Source of the DNA: Chlorella sorokiniana
Lineage: Eukaryota; Chlorophyta; Trebouxiophyceae; Chlorellales; Chlorellaceae
Length of the DNA stretch: 64,000 bases
Reading direction: 5' to 3'
Assembly (NCBI GenBank): GCA_025917655.1
Contig: CP084610.1
Span: forward strand, 2,046,001-2,110,000
The number at the start of each line of letters is the position of its first letter. Position 1 is the stretch's first letter. The notes beneath the pieces were generated by a model, which was not told the DNA's origin, did no database searches, and was given only the letters and a program-made list of their open reading frames with translations. Of this stretch, positions 22,701-34,200 are shown in pieces. The position numbers and the translations under genes are program-made.

Positions 22701-24900
22701 CGCCCTCTGCGCCCGCCAGCTGCTGAGCCGCCTGCTGCCCGTTACTCAAGCCAGCACCCTGCCCCGGGCTGGAAAGAAGCACGGGTGTTTCGGCCACATA
22801 GCTGGCGTGCTGGAGCCACGGCGCCGTGGCGGCGGCGCCGCTGCCGCCGACTGCAGGTGCGCCAGCCACCGCCGGCGTGGCGGCCGCGCTGCTGCCGGCG
22901 CGGCCGGGCGCCGCGGCCACGGCTGGCGTGGCTGCCGGGCAGCTGCGCGCGTCAGTGCCGAAAGCAGCGGGCTGGCGCCCCGCTGCCATCGCCGCGCCTC
23001 CCGCTGCGGCAGGCACGGCTGGGGGTCTGGAGAAAAGGCATACATGCAGCTGGGGGTGGGGAGGGAGCCCCAATCCGTGCCTGTGCCCAGCGTGGCGGCA
23101 CGAGGGCGAGGCGCAGCCGAACCGCCGCGCCCAGCTGCGGCGCCCGTCGCGTGCTGCTGCTGCACCTGCTGCTGCTGGTGCTGCACCCCGGCTGGCACCC
23201 CAGCTGAGCAGGGTGCGGCTGCGCGGCGGCGCTGCCGTGCTGCTCGGCGGCCGCTGAAGGGGGATCGGCGGCTGCCTGCTGCTGCTGCTGCTGGGGTTGC
23301 TCCTCCACCTGTCCAGCCCCCTCCCGCACGCCCTGCTCCGTCTGCTGCTCAACCTGCTGCTGCTCCTGCTGCAGCTGTTGCTGCGTGTGGTTTGGTGCCG
23401 CCTGCCGCTCGCCCTCCCGATGTGGCGGCGCCTGCTGCTCCGCCTGCGCCGCCTGCAGCCCTAGCAGCAGCACGGCAGGGTTTGGCAGCTCGCCGGCAGC
23501 TGCTTCCTCTCGGGCCGCTGCCGCCGCAGCCGCTCCCGGGGCCTCCTCCACGGTGTGGCGCTCGGGGCCCAGCGCGCCGTCCCAGCCCGGCGCTGCAGCG
23601 GCTGCGACAGCTGCTGCTGCTGCTGCAGCGCCTGCTCCTGTGCCTGCGACGACTGCTTGTGCTGCTGCTGGGAGGGAGCCGCGTTGCGCAGGAGGTGCAG
23701 CGGGTTGCTGCGCTGCGTCTGCTGCCATGCGCGGCGACCCCCGCACGGGGCCGCTGGCCGCAGCCACTGACGGCGGCTGCGACGGCAGGCTGCCCATGAC
23801 GGCTGACAGCAGCGGCCTGCCGCTGGCCACGGCCGCATCCGCACCCAGCAGCGCGGGCAGGCTGGCTGCGACGGAGTGCGGCCGCCCGGGCGCCTGCCGC
23901 TCGGCAGGGTGGGGATGCCGCCGCTGCTGTCGCCGCCTGTTGCTATCGCAGTTCGTCGGTGGGTGCTGCCTGCGGCTGCCCTGCCCAACGCGCTCCCCCT
24001 GCGCTGCTGCTGCTGCTGTGTCGTCTCCTGGCCTGGTCCAGGCAGCACGCGTGCGGCGAGCGGCGTCGCCAGCTCACCGTGCAGCGGGGAGCCTCGCCCG
24101 ACGGGCAGGGCACCGCAGCAAGCGGGCAGCCAGCTGGCTCCGTCGCGCCCTGCCCCTGCTCCTGTGCGACCGTCGCCGCACAGCCTCCAGCCGCACCACC
24201 GAATGCAGCCGCGGGAGCAGCGACAGAGGGCTGCAACGCAGCAGGCGCTGCGTGCGAGGCGCCGCCGCCGCCGCCGCCGCCGTGGACGCTCCATCCGCCG
24301 ACTGGATCACATCCTCCTGCCCCTGCGCCTCCTCCTCCTCCCTGTCCCGCTGCTCCCGGCTGCGCCGGCCGAACAGGCGCTCCTTGCGCTGCCGCTTCCT
24401 GTCGGCGTGCTGGCGCTTGGAGGTTTTGCGCCACGCTCCCTCCGAGGGCTGGCTCAACGCAAGCGGCAGCCGGCCGTTGGAGCCGCTCCTTGCTGCTGGA
24501 GGGGCAGCATGCGCAGAGGGTTCCGCTCTCCTCTTCTTTGCTTGGTCCCGCTGGGCAACCCTCACCTGCGGCGGCGGGCGGCACCCAGCAAAGGTTGGGA
24601 GCAGCGGGTGGCAGTGCAAGGTTGCAAGGGCGCCGGCCTTTGTCGGCCATTGCAAGCGTGCAGCTTCCCTTCAATCGGAGAACTCACATGCAGGAGCTTT
24701 TCCAGCTGCCGCTTCTTCGCACTGCGCTGCTCCTCGCTGTCCCGCTCTGTTGGCCACGCTTGCTGGGCCCACTCAACGCCGTCTGGAGGCTCTGGATCGA
24801 TGTTGGGGTCGGATGCCGGCGTCTCTGCCTGTTGAATGCGGCCTTCAGGCCGGCGAGCAAGATATGTGCTTTCAAAGCACGCTGGTGTGTAGCAAGTTCA
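19726..24900 (-). CDS. WD40-like beta-propeller protein, family not identified
   Basis: A series of minus-strand exons looks like one long protein. The 5' part reads ETPASDPNIDPEPPDGVEWA and ERDSEEQRSAKKRQLEKLL (about 24840-24690). It is followed by a Lys/Arg-rich segment at about 24550-24300 (DQAKKRRAEPS; KRQRKERLFGRRSREQRDRE) and long Ala/Gln tracts (23800-23200). Propeller-like strands follow: ADGRHLALLLGSYAP, VLAVEHAAALTCVLLDGPSS, VRRLEFGPLWRTYTWG, LLAGLSSHGAAAVWDMSG (a typical WD end, about 20945), RVAAVVLSPAGLAISGGSLL and GGRCWVGNAAGHLVECC. Nuclear WD proteins with acidic or basic N-termini (for example the TFIIIC WD subunit) are possible, but I cannot assign one. The start codon and exact ends are uncertain, and frames shift repeatedly in the GC-rich exons. 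Confidence 0.45.
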
Positions 24901-25261
24901 CCGTGTCCTCCGCAGGAAGTGATCCTGCTCGCATGGAAGCATGTTGGTGAAGCGGGGAGCCAATGTGTTCACGCCGTCCGCAAATCTGCTGTGCGCGCTG
25001 TGGGCGGCGCAGTATGTGCAACTATTGCTGACGCTGCCAAGGACCTTGCCAACCTTTCGTTCCGCCTGCCATCAGTCAGCACGTCCCAATTCGATGTTGT
25101 TTACACCATACGAATTACAACAGTCCAAAGAGTCAGGGGGCTGCGGATGCAAGCGGGGTTGCGGCGGCCGGCGGCTCGCTGCCCCTGCCAGAGCGAGGGC
25201 GCTGCCCGGCCGCGGCACTGCAAGCACCCGTGGGGCGCTGGGAGGAGCTGGGCGGGCCTGC

Positions 25262-28200
25262 CTAGGAAAATATCCAGCCGAAAATTCGCTGCCAGGAGCT
25301 GATGCAGCTGCTGTGGGTGTTGCAGGGCGGTGCTGCGGGCCGCTGCCGCCCTGCTGCGCTGCCGCCTCTGGCCCGGCCTCTCGGCCTCAGCCCCAAGCTG
25401 GTGCGGCCGCTGCCGCTGCTGCTGCCGGTACCCGTGGCGGTCGAGACCCGGAGGCGGCCCTGCAACGGCTGTCGCTGCCGCCGCAGCAGCCGCGTCGGCG
25501 GCGGCGCCACCAGCAAGCCCTGGTGGGGGCCATCGGCAGCCGCTCGCCGCTGCCTGCGGTCCCGAGCAGCCTCCTTCATGTTCCTCCCGTACCGCTTCAC
25601 CTTTTTTCCGCAGGCTTGGCAACGCCGCTCGCAGCGCTGCCGTCGCTGCCAGGCTCTGCCAGCGCGTCCGCAGCGGCGGTGTGCACAGCATCGTTATCCG
25701 TGGAGGCTGCGGCGTGCTGGGAACCGTTTGCAGCACCGCTCTCGGGCCGTTCGGCATCCAGCTGAGGCTCGCCGCCGGTGTTGGCGGCAGGAACCGCCAT
25801 GCTGCTGGCACCCAGGCTGCCCTGGTTGCCGACAGCGGCAGCGGCGGCCGCTGCGGCGGCCTGCAGAGCGCTGGGGCTGCGCGCTGCACGGCTGCCGCCC
25901 CTGCTGCGGCTGCCGCCGCGGCTGGCGGCCCGCCCCGCTCCTCCCGCTGCCGCTGCCGTTCCGCTGCCTTTGCTTCGCGCTTGGCCGCCTTCCGAGCTTC
26001 CCGCGCCGCCCGCAGCGCCTCTGCCGCCTCCGCCGCCTTCCGCTCGGCTTCCGCCAGCACCGCCGCCTCCTTCGCCACCTCCCCAGCCATGAGCTGCCTC
26101 AGGCCGTGCAGACTGTCAGCGGCGGCGGTGGCATGATCCGAGACATGCGGCGCAGCCTCCGCCGCTGCGCTGTCGTGCTGGTCGCCGCCGCCGCTGCGAG
26201 GCAGCGGCACCCGGGTGCCAGGCCCAGCCCTGGCGGCGGCGGCGGCGGCGGCGGGGGGCGGGGGCGGCGGTAGGGGTGGCCGCTCTGCCAGATCCAACTC
26301 AGCAAGGCCTTGCGCCACGGCCCCCCGCCGTCGCCGCCAGCAGCATCCACACCCAGGCCTGCGTCGCCGCCGTCGTCGCCGCCGCCAGGTGGGTGATGGC
26401 CGCCGCCGCGGGGCCGCCGGTGGTTGACGGGGACGCAGGGCGGTATGCGCGCCGCCATGTGGCGCTGGATGCGGGGGGCACGATCAGGTCTGGAGGGCAC
26501 ACCCACTGCAGCAGCGGTCAGCAAGGGGGAGGTGAGGGCTGGTGGAGGGTTGCGCGGGGCGGGGCAGTGGGGTGAGCATGCTGCCGGCAAAGCAACGGCC
26601 ACAGAGCTGCTCCCACAGCATGGGTCGAGCCCCCAGCCTGCTCTAATCCAGAGAAAAACAGCAGACGGGCGCTAGGATGCTCGGCCGCAACTTGCGTGAC
26701 GCAGCAGCAGCGGCAGCAGCAGCTGGACGCGGCGCTCACCGCCACCGCGTGCGTCGAACCGCCGCCCTGCAGCAAGCGCTGCACCGCCTGCGGATGCAGC
26801 GCGCTGGGTCCGCACACCTCCTGCAGCGCTCGCTCAGCCGCGGCCGCGCTGTCCAGCGCCAGCAGGGCGTGGCGGCCGCGCCGCGCAGCATACGCGATCT
26901 GCTCCGCCTTGTTCTCTTGACGCACGGTGCGGGCGCAGTTGTCGGTGCTGCGGGTGGGGTGGGTGGGTGGGAGCCTTGAAAGACTGTGACTGGAAACCAA
27001 TCAAAATCGCATGTTGCTTGCCGGGCCGATGCGCGCCCCCATATCGGGGCAGCAGGGGCGACGGGAGGGCAGGAACGCCTGGAACCGCCCCGCAGCATCC
27101 GGCGCGGGTGGGGTGGCCCCGCGGTACTGCCCACCTGTCAAAGGGATCCTCGATGGACATGCAGTACCCCTCCCTGTCCCAGCGCTGGTACCGCAGCCGT
27201 CCCGCCCAGCAGTCCACCCGCACGCGGCGCAGCACCCTGCGTGGGGGTGCCGCAGGAGCAGGGGCGGGCGGTGGGCGGCAGCACAAGTGAAAAGTAACAG
27301 GGGCAGGGGGCAGCAGCAGCGGTGCGTGGCTGGACCATGCCGGTGAGCTAGCAGGCGCGAGGGCCCAGCAGCGCCAGCAGCGCCTGTTCCGGTGTGTTGG
27401 CATGCGTGTGCCCAGGTTTCGAACCCACCCTCGCAGCGCTAGGTCGGCGCCGGCGGGCGCCACCCAGCCGTCCGCCGCCAGCCCCTCCAGCAGCGAGAAG
27501 AAGGAGGCATGCAGCTCCAGCAGCGTCTCGCCGTTGCCGCCGTCGGGGCCGCCGCGGGCGCTCAGCTCGGAGAGGGTGGCACATGCGTGCTGCGGGTACG
27601 GGGGTTGCAGCAGGTGGTGTGTGAGGCTGGGATGGGGGATGCTGGGGTGGGGCTGGGGTGTGGGGACGGACGGGCAGGCGGCTGCGACCAAGCTGGGATC
27701 GGCCCTACCCCAAACACCGATCAGGTTTTGAGCTGCAGAAAACAAAGTAACAAAAAACACACACTGAATATCGAAGAGACATAAAATCCCCACACTCTCC
27801 CATACAACCACCCCAACAAACATCCAGGCCCCACCTCCAGCAGGCGCCAGTCGGGGAAGCGGCCCTCCTGCATCGGCCGCTCGCCGTCTGGCGGCAGGCC
27901 AAACAGCTGGCACAGCGGGGGCAGCACGGCGGGGCGCCGCGTCTGCAGATGGAACAACACCTGCGCACGTGGTGTGTGGATGGTGGGGTGGAGGGGGAGG
28001 TTGAGACGAGCGTGCGCAAGAGAGGAAGGTGTCATTGAGTGAGCAGCTTGTGGCGGCTGCCAGCACCTTGTGGCAAAGAAGGGGCACAGAAAGCCAGAAG
28101 CAGCGGCTACGAGGCGTTGCACCAGGCGTGCTTCTGCCAGCATGGCTGCCACACAACAACCAACAGCCCCCCGATTCCCCCGCCCTCCACGCATGCACAG

Positions 28201-30739
28201 GCGCTGCAGCCAAGCCCACCAGCAGCGTGAGGGCAAAGGAGTTTAGTGAGCCGTTGGCTGAGTCGTTGATGTCGTGGTGCCGCGCCCACAGCTTCACCAG
28301 GCGCACCAGCGCCCCAAACCGCCAATCGTACTGTTCCCGGGGGGCGGGGGGGGACTGGAGTGGGGGAGGAGCTTCTCGATTGCGCCTTCAAAGCCACATG
28401 TCAGAAAGCACTTCATGCCTGTTTGCCTGTGCAGGGATGGCCGCAGCACTCACCTGCGCCAGCAGCCCCATCACGCTGGACTTGAACAGCGCGTGGCTGC
28501 CGCCGATGCCCACGTCAAAGTGCAGGCCTGCTCAGTCGGGGGGGACGTGGGGACGTATACTAGTGTTGGCAGTGGCAGAGGTTGAGCCAGCGACGCTGTG
28601 GCCATCATCCCTGCCATCCGCTCCGCAGCGCCGCAGCCCACCTTGCAGCCTCTCTGCCAGCAGACTCACACCCACACCCTCGCCCTCCCACCTTCGCCGC
28701 CCAGCCCACCCACCCACCCATCCACCAACACTAGAAAACATTATGGCCATATACCCCCCCCTCCCCCACAAACCCCCACAAACCCCCAACACCCACCCAC
28801 CCACCCACCCACCCAGCACCCACCGTGCGGGTCGCGGAACTTGAGGATGGGCACCCGGGCGTGCAGGATGCGCTCCACCTGGCCCACACACAGGCGGGAG
28901 GCCTGGATGCGGGAGGCCAGAGCCTGCCGCCGGGAGGGAGGCAAACAGGGCGAAGGTGGGGGTGCGGCGGCAAACAGGACGCAGATATATTTTATACAGG
29001 GGGGAGCGGAGGTCAAGGGACATGCAACGGGGACGACAAAGAGGGTATGCAGAAGGGTGCAACCGTGGCATGCAAGAGGGGGTTGAGCAGAACGCGGCGG
29101 AAGCATGGCGGCCGCCAGCACAGCTGCGTCGGTCAGGCCGCCGACGCCCCCGGGAGCCCGTTGGGGGCACTTTGCTGGGCTGGCGGCTTTGCAAAGAAGG
29201 CAAGCCGGTGTTCGGGAGGGTACATGTGGCACATCAAACTGTTTCGTGTTTGGTTTTTGTGTTTGTTTGTTGTTCTCAAGGAGGGGGTACAGAGCCGTGA
29301 GTTCGCGACTCACCCTCAGGAAGCGCACTTTCATCTCGCGCCCCATCTCCTCCACAGTCACCGTCTGCGGCCGCCCCGCGTCGTCCCGCCTGCAGCAGCG
29401 AGCGGCGGCGGCGGGAGCCAGCGGGCATCAGCGGCGGCAGGGCGCCTGCATGCACTGCACCACGCGGCAGGGGCTGCTGCTGCCACAGGGTTGGGCGCCG
29501 CGCGCGCAGGGGCCGGAAGGGGCGCGCGGAAGCAGCGCCGGCTCACCAGCTGGCACGCCCCTCGATGCTGAGGTCGAGGTCGCCTGTCGGGGTGTACAGC
29601 CCGCTGACAAAAGACCCTGCAGCCGAGGCCAAGCAGGGGAGGCACGGGGCGCGGCACACAATTGCTGGGCCGGCGGCAGGGCTGGCGGGCGGGCGGGGTG
29701 CTGCAAGCTGCGGTGAGACGTGGCGGCAACGGTTGCTCGAGGGCGGCCAGCTGCCCGGCAGCTGCCTGGCAGCTGCCCACCGTACGGCTCCAAGTCCAGG
29801 CCAACGCAAAACTGGATGCCGGAGCGGGCCAGCTCCTTCAGTCGAGACATGGCCTGGGCAAGCAGGGAGGAGAGAAGCAAGCCAAGAAGAATGAGAATAG
29901 TTTGTTGGGGCAGGAATGCAGCGCAGGTTGCGAGGAGGGAAGGGTCGAGAGCAGGGCGGCAGGGGCGGCCACAAACAGTGGCACAAGCAGCCGAAGCGGC
30001 AGATCGGCAGGCGCCGCCCAGCCGCTCACCGACAGCCGCATCTGCAGCTCTTGAGCGGAAGGCGTGCTGGCTTGCACTATCTCGCGCAGCACTGAAGCAG
30101 GGCGGGAAACAGGGAGCGGCGCCAGGCGTCGGCAAATAGGAGCGCTCTTGGGTTCAACACCACTGCCGGCATGCTGGCGGGGGCAGCGAGCGAAGCAGTG
30201 TAATGCAGCCGACCCTGCACCCATAAACACACACCGGTCTCCACCAGCGGCACCAGCTGTGGGTCCCAGCGGTGCTGCGCCCGGAAATCGCCCAGCTCCT
30301 GGCGGCACAGCTGCGCCAGGTACTGCGCGGCGGCTGCGGATGCGGCGTCCGCGGCCGCAGACGCCCGGCGGCGGTGGCCTCCGCCACCTCGCCCTCAATG
30401 CCGGGCAGGCCCTCTGCGGCAAGAAGGCAAACGAACAAGCGGGAAGGGGAGGGGGGGCGGGCTCAGGCACCACACAGGACGGGTGCAGAGAGAAAACTGC
30501 CAACGCTGGCTGGCTTGGGCTGGCCACGTGTTGCTCCAAAGCTTGCATCCATAAGAACACCTGGCCCACCTGCAAACTCAAAGCCGTAGTGGTCGAGAGC
30601 CAATGCCTGCGGCTCGGTTCCACCGCCCGCATATGCCCGTCCCTGCCGCCAGCCGTCGTTGCCACCGCCTGGAGGCACCGGGGAGGCTCGGTAAGCTTCC
30701 ACGGGGGCCTGGGGGTATGTAGCGGCCTCCTTGGCGCAT
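25262..30739 (-). CDS. Non-canonical poly(A)/oligo(U) polymerase (Cid1/TENT-type nucleotidyltransferase)
   Basis: Multi-exon gene; possible ATG at 30739, but the 5' end is uncertain. The nucleotidyltransferase core is clear: MSRLKELARSG, then GSFVSGLYTPTGDLDLSIEG (GS motif plus the D-x-D metal site), VPILKFRDPH, GLHFDVGIGGSHALFKSSVM (third Asp) and VKLWARHHDINDSANGSLNS. The PAP-associated region includes FPDWRLLE and the nucleotide-recognition signature CMSIEDPFD-NCARTV, as in Cid1, HESO1 and URT1 enzymes that tail RNA with U or A. The C-terminus is long and low-complexity, with a coiled-coil-like Ala/Glu/Arg stretch (about 26080-25940) and a basic stretch (KKVKRYGRNMKEAARDRRQR), ending at the stop at 25262. 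The reading frame needs one extra base at 30364-30366 and one at 25602-25607. Whether it adds A or U cannot be read from the sequence. Confidence 0.82.
28700..28822. repeat. (ACCC)n-type simple repeat, two blocks
   Basis: CCCACCCACCCATCC and a longer ACCC run sit in an intron of the nucleotidyltransferase gene, next to the donor after KFRDPH. On the coding strand it is a GGGT tract able in principle to form a G-quadruplex. Confidence 0.85.
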
Positions 30740-31249
30740 GGCTGTCGCTGGGGTCCGGCCAGACGAGGCGAGCAGGGAGGCCAGCGAGGGTGACGGAGGG
30801 CAGGGAAGGCTACAAGCCGCCCAATCGCATCGTAACGAGCATTGCATTCATCCGGCCTGCATCCATGAGGACGATCGGGGATGAATAGGTCATTTGCCTT
30901 TCATCGCTGACAGCTCAGCATGAAGATGGCCACAGCGAGCTTGTTGTGCTTATAGGGTTGTTCCTGCATCCTATGTAAAGCTCAAGACTCCTCCAGGCTC
31001 AGCACACCACCAGCACGCAATACCAAAGCCCGCTTTGTTTCGGAGCGCTTCGCAAAAGGCATCTTCACCCTTCATTTACAGCATAGGTGGTCACAACACC
31101 CATTCTGTTTGATTTCTGCTATCCAGGAGCTGCGAATACCCCTACACGAGCAACGCCGATGAAGCCCGCGGCGCGGAGAGGTGCGTCCACCCTTTTCCGA
31201 CAGCCCGCCGAATGCCCGATCCGACATCAGCGCTGCTGTCGCCTGCAGA
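30740..31249. promoter_or_regulatory. Divergent upstream region (nucleotidyltransferase / GH16 gene)
   Basis: About 500 bp of relatively AT-rich sequence (around 30880-31140) with no conserved ORF. It is a likely promoter region for both flanking genes. Confidence 0.4.
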
Positions 31250-34200
31250 ATGCCTCCGACGCGGCAAACCACCCGTGCCTCCAGCTGGCAGCACCTGCCG
31301 TCGCCTGCGATATGCGTCAGTCTGGCCACCTCCCTTGCCTCCCTCCTGCCCTCCCCTGATGCAGGCCGCGCAGCTCTGCTGGCGCAATCGACCGTAGTAC
31401 TGTTGCTTTGCGCCCGGCCGCGGCCCAGACCTGCACGGCGCAGCTGAAGGCGGCTGCGGACGGTGCCGGCACCAACGTCACTACCGCATGGGTCGACCCC
31501 ACCACCCCGGAGGCTGCCTGCACCGTGCAGCTCTGCAGCGACGCATACGAGACCTGCAACGTGGCGCAGCCGCCCACGTCCACGCTGCAGGCAGGGGGGC
31601 CGGCGGCGCTGCCCACGGCTGCGCGTTGCCGTGCTCTGCTGCGTCGCTGCGACTGCCCGCCACCTCTACACGTCCACCCTGGTCTGGTTGCCCGCTGACC
31701 CTCGACTCACAGCTACCAGTCGAAATACGGCTTGCGCCGCCCCCTCCCCCCCACCTCCCCCTCACACACACACACACACACCACCCCCACCACCACTCCC
31801 CACCCGCCCTTGAGCTCTGCAGCTCGTGTTCAGCGATGAGTTTGAGGCGGAGGGGAGGCCCTGAGCGCCGCCGCAGCCAACCCCGCTGGACCGCTCAGCA
31901 CCAGTGGTACGGCGCCACCCAGAACATCGAGGTGTACCTGCCGGAGCAGGTGCGGGGCAGCTGCCATGGCCCTGGATCCGCCGGAGGGCTGGAGGGCAGC
32001 GCCGCCGCTGCGGGCCGCTGCTGCGTACAGCGTGCGCCCCGCCTGTAAACTTCCTCCGGGCCCCCCACCACTCAAAAAGACACCCCCTCCACCCCCACCC
32101 ACACACACCCCACACACCCGCAGGTCACCACCGCCGATGGTGCCGTTGTCATCACGATTGAGCGCGTGGCGGAGGGGCAGCCCAACGCCACGGCGCCGGC
32201 GCAGCAGGCGGGGGGTGTGGTGTGGAATGTGAGCTCAGCCTACAAGAGCGGCATGGTGACCTCCTGGAACAAGTTCTGGTGGGTGTGGCCGCTGAGCTTG
32301 CTCACAATGCGCGGGTGGACAGTTTGACGCTGCCGGCTCGAGGAGGGGTCGGAGGAGCGTCGCAAGCGCTCATGGGGTCGACCAAGGGCGGGGACGAGCT
32401 GAGGCAGCGTGCGCTGAGCCCGTCCAGCTGCTACCCGCCCTCCCGCCGCCCACAGCAAACATCATTGCACACCTTCTCTGCAGCTTCACTGGCGGCTATC
32501 TGGAAGCTCGAGCGCAGCTGCCTGGCGATGAGATTGTGTCTGGCTTCTGGTGAGGGGGAGTGACTGGTGGAGGTGGTGGGGTGGATGGCTAGTTTATTGT
32601 GCCGAGACAACTGTGTGTGTATGCGGGGGGATTATTGATGTAAGGGTGCTGCCTGCCCATGCTCGCCACCATACCGCCTCCGCCAGTGCCCGTACCTGGC
32701 GCCCCGTGCTGTCGAGCTTCCTGCGCCCGCTGCTCCTTTGGGGGTCAGCACTGGGGCGTGCTGTGTCCTTGCACCTCTGAGCGCATGCAAGTCCTCCGAG
32801 ACCGGCCATTGCCTGAACCCCGAACCCCCAACCTCCTTCAACCCAACCCGCCCTGCTCCGCAGGCCCGCCCTCTGGCTCATGGTGGGCACCGCTGGCCCC
32901 CTCCCCTTCCTTTCTCCGCCCTGTTGCCCCGCCGCTTTACCCTGCTGGCAGGCGCCGCTTCTCACCGCTGCCGGGCGTCGGCTGCGCTTCTGCTGGCCTC
33001 CCTTGGCCCGCTGCCGCCGCGCTCGCCTCCCGCCTGTTGAGCGACGTTGACTGGGGCTTAGCTCTGCATTCTCCTTTGTTATACCCACCCACCCACCTGC
33101 AGGGCAACCTGGGGCGGGCGGGGTACACGGAAACCACCCGCGGCTTCTGGCCGTACACTTACAACACGTGCGCACGCTCGCGCCCCACTGGCCGTGGCTT
33201 AGCTGGCAGATGGATAGCCGCGTGTGCTGCGCACCCACCGCCCCCACTTCCACGTGTCCCCCACAGTGCCACACACACCACCACCACCACACTGACTTGC
33301 GCGCTGCCCCCCCATCCCCTGCCCTCTTGCAGCTGTGGCGGCGGCGACGTCGGTTCCGAGTTTGGCGCAGAGGGGCCCGCGCCGCAAAACATCTCCGCCT
33401 GCCCAGATCCGCCCGGCTTCAACCGCACTCTGTTTGGGCTGGAGCCGGGTGTGGGCCGGGGGCGCCCGAGATGGACTTGATCGAGAACATGTGAGGGAAC
33501 AAGCAGGGCGGCCGGGGTTGTGGATTGGAGTGTCGCTGCTGGGCCGCTTGGCTTGGTGCGGCGGTGGCTGTCGCTGTGCAGGACATACTAAGCAGCCTTG
33601 TGCTGGCTGCTTGTTTTGAGCCTTGGCTGCCCTACCCAAGAACTTTCACTGCCTAGCTGGAGATTTTGCCTCCCCTTCGCCTCGCACTTCAAACGCTTGC
33701 AGGGTCGGCTCCTCCCGCCGCCTGAAGCCGGGGCAGAAGCCGGCGCCCGCCAAGCCCGGGCAGCAGGTGTACCCGCACAACCTGCTGACGCTGCAGGTGA
33801 GCGGCACCGCGCGGCTGCCCAGCAGCTTCCTCTGCCTGCCTGGCCAGCGCTTGCGTTCAGCTCGCCGCGGCATCCGCCCGGCGCCAGGCATGGCAAGCTC
33901 GGAGCTGTTGCAGAGTGTTGCGCTCAGCAGCACTGTCCCTCTTGGCTGCATGCCCCTTCTTTCCCTGCCTGCCTGCCTGCCTGCACTTTGTGTGCACCCA
34001 CACCAGTGTTGCTGCGTGCGCCTGCATGCAGACCGCCCCCTCCCTGCCCAACGGCACCACCTGGACCGCCACCGACGCCCAGGGCAGCACCATCCCAGGA
34101 CCGGGTGCGGCTGCTGCCTGCTCAAAGGCGGGGGCTGGCAGCGGGACCGTCGCTTTTGGACGGCGGCGCCTGGTTTGCCTGCCGTGCAGCAGGGCTGACT

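Noticed and set aside
25302-26273. Plus-strand Cys/Arg-rich ORF of 323 aa
   Set aside because: Antisense to the Ala-rich tail of the nucleotidyltransferase; no recognisable domain.
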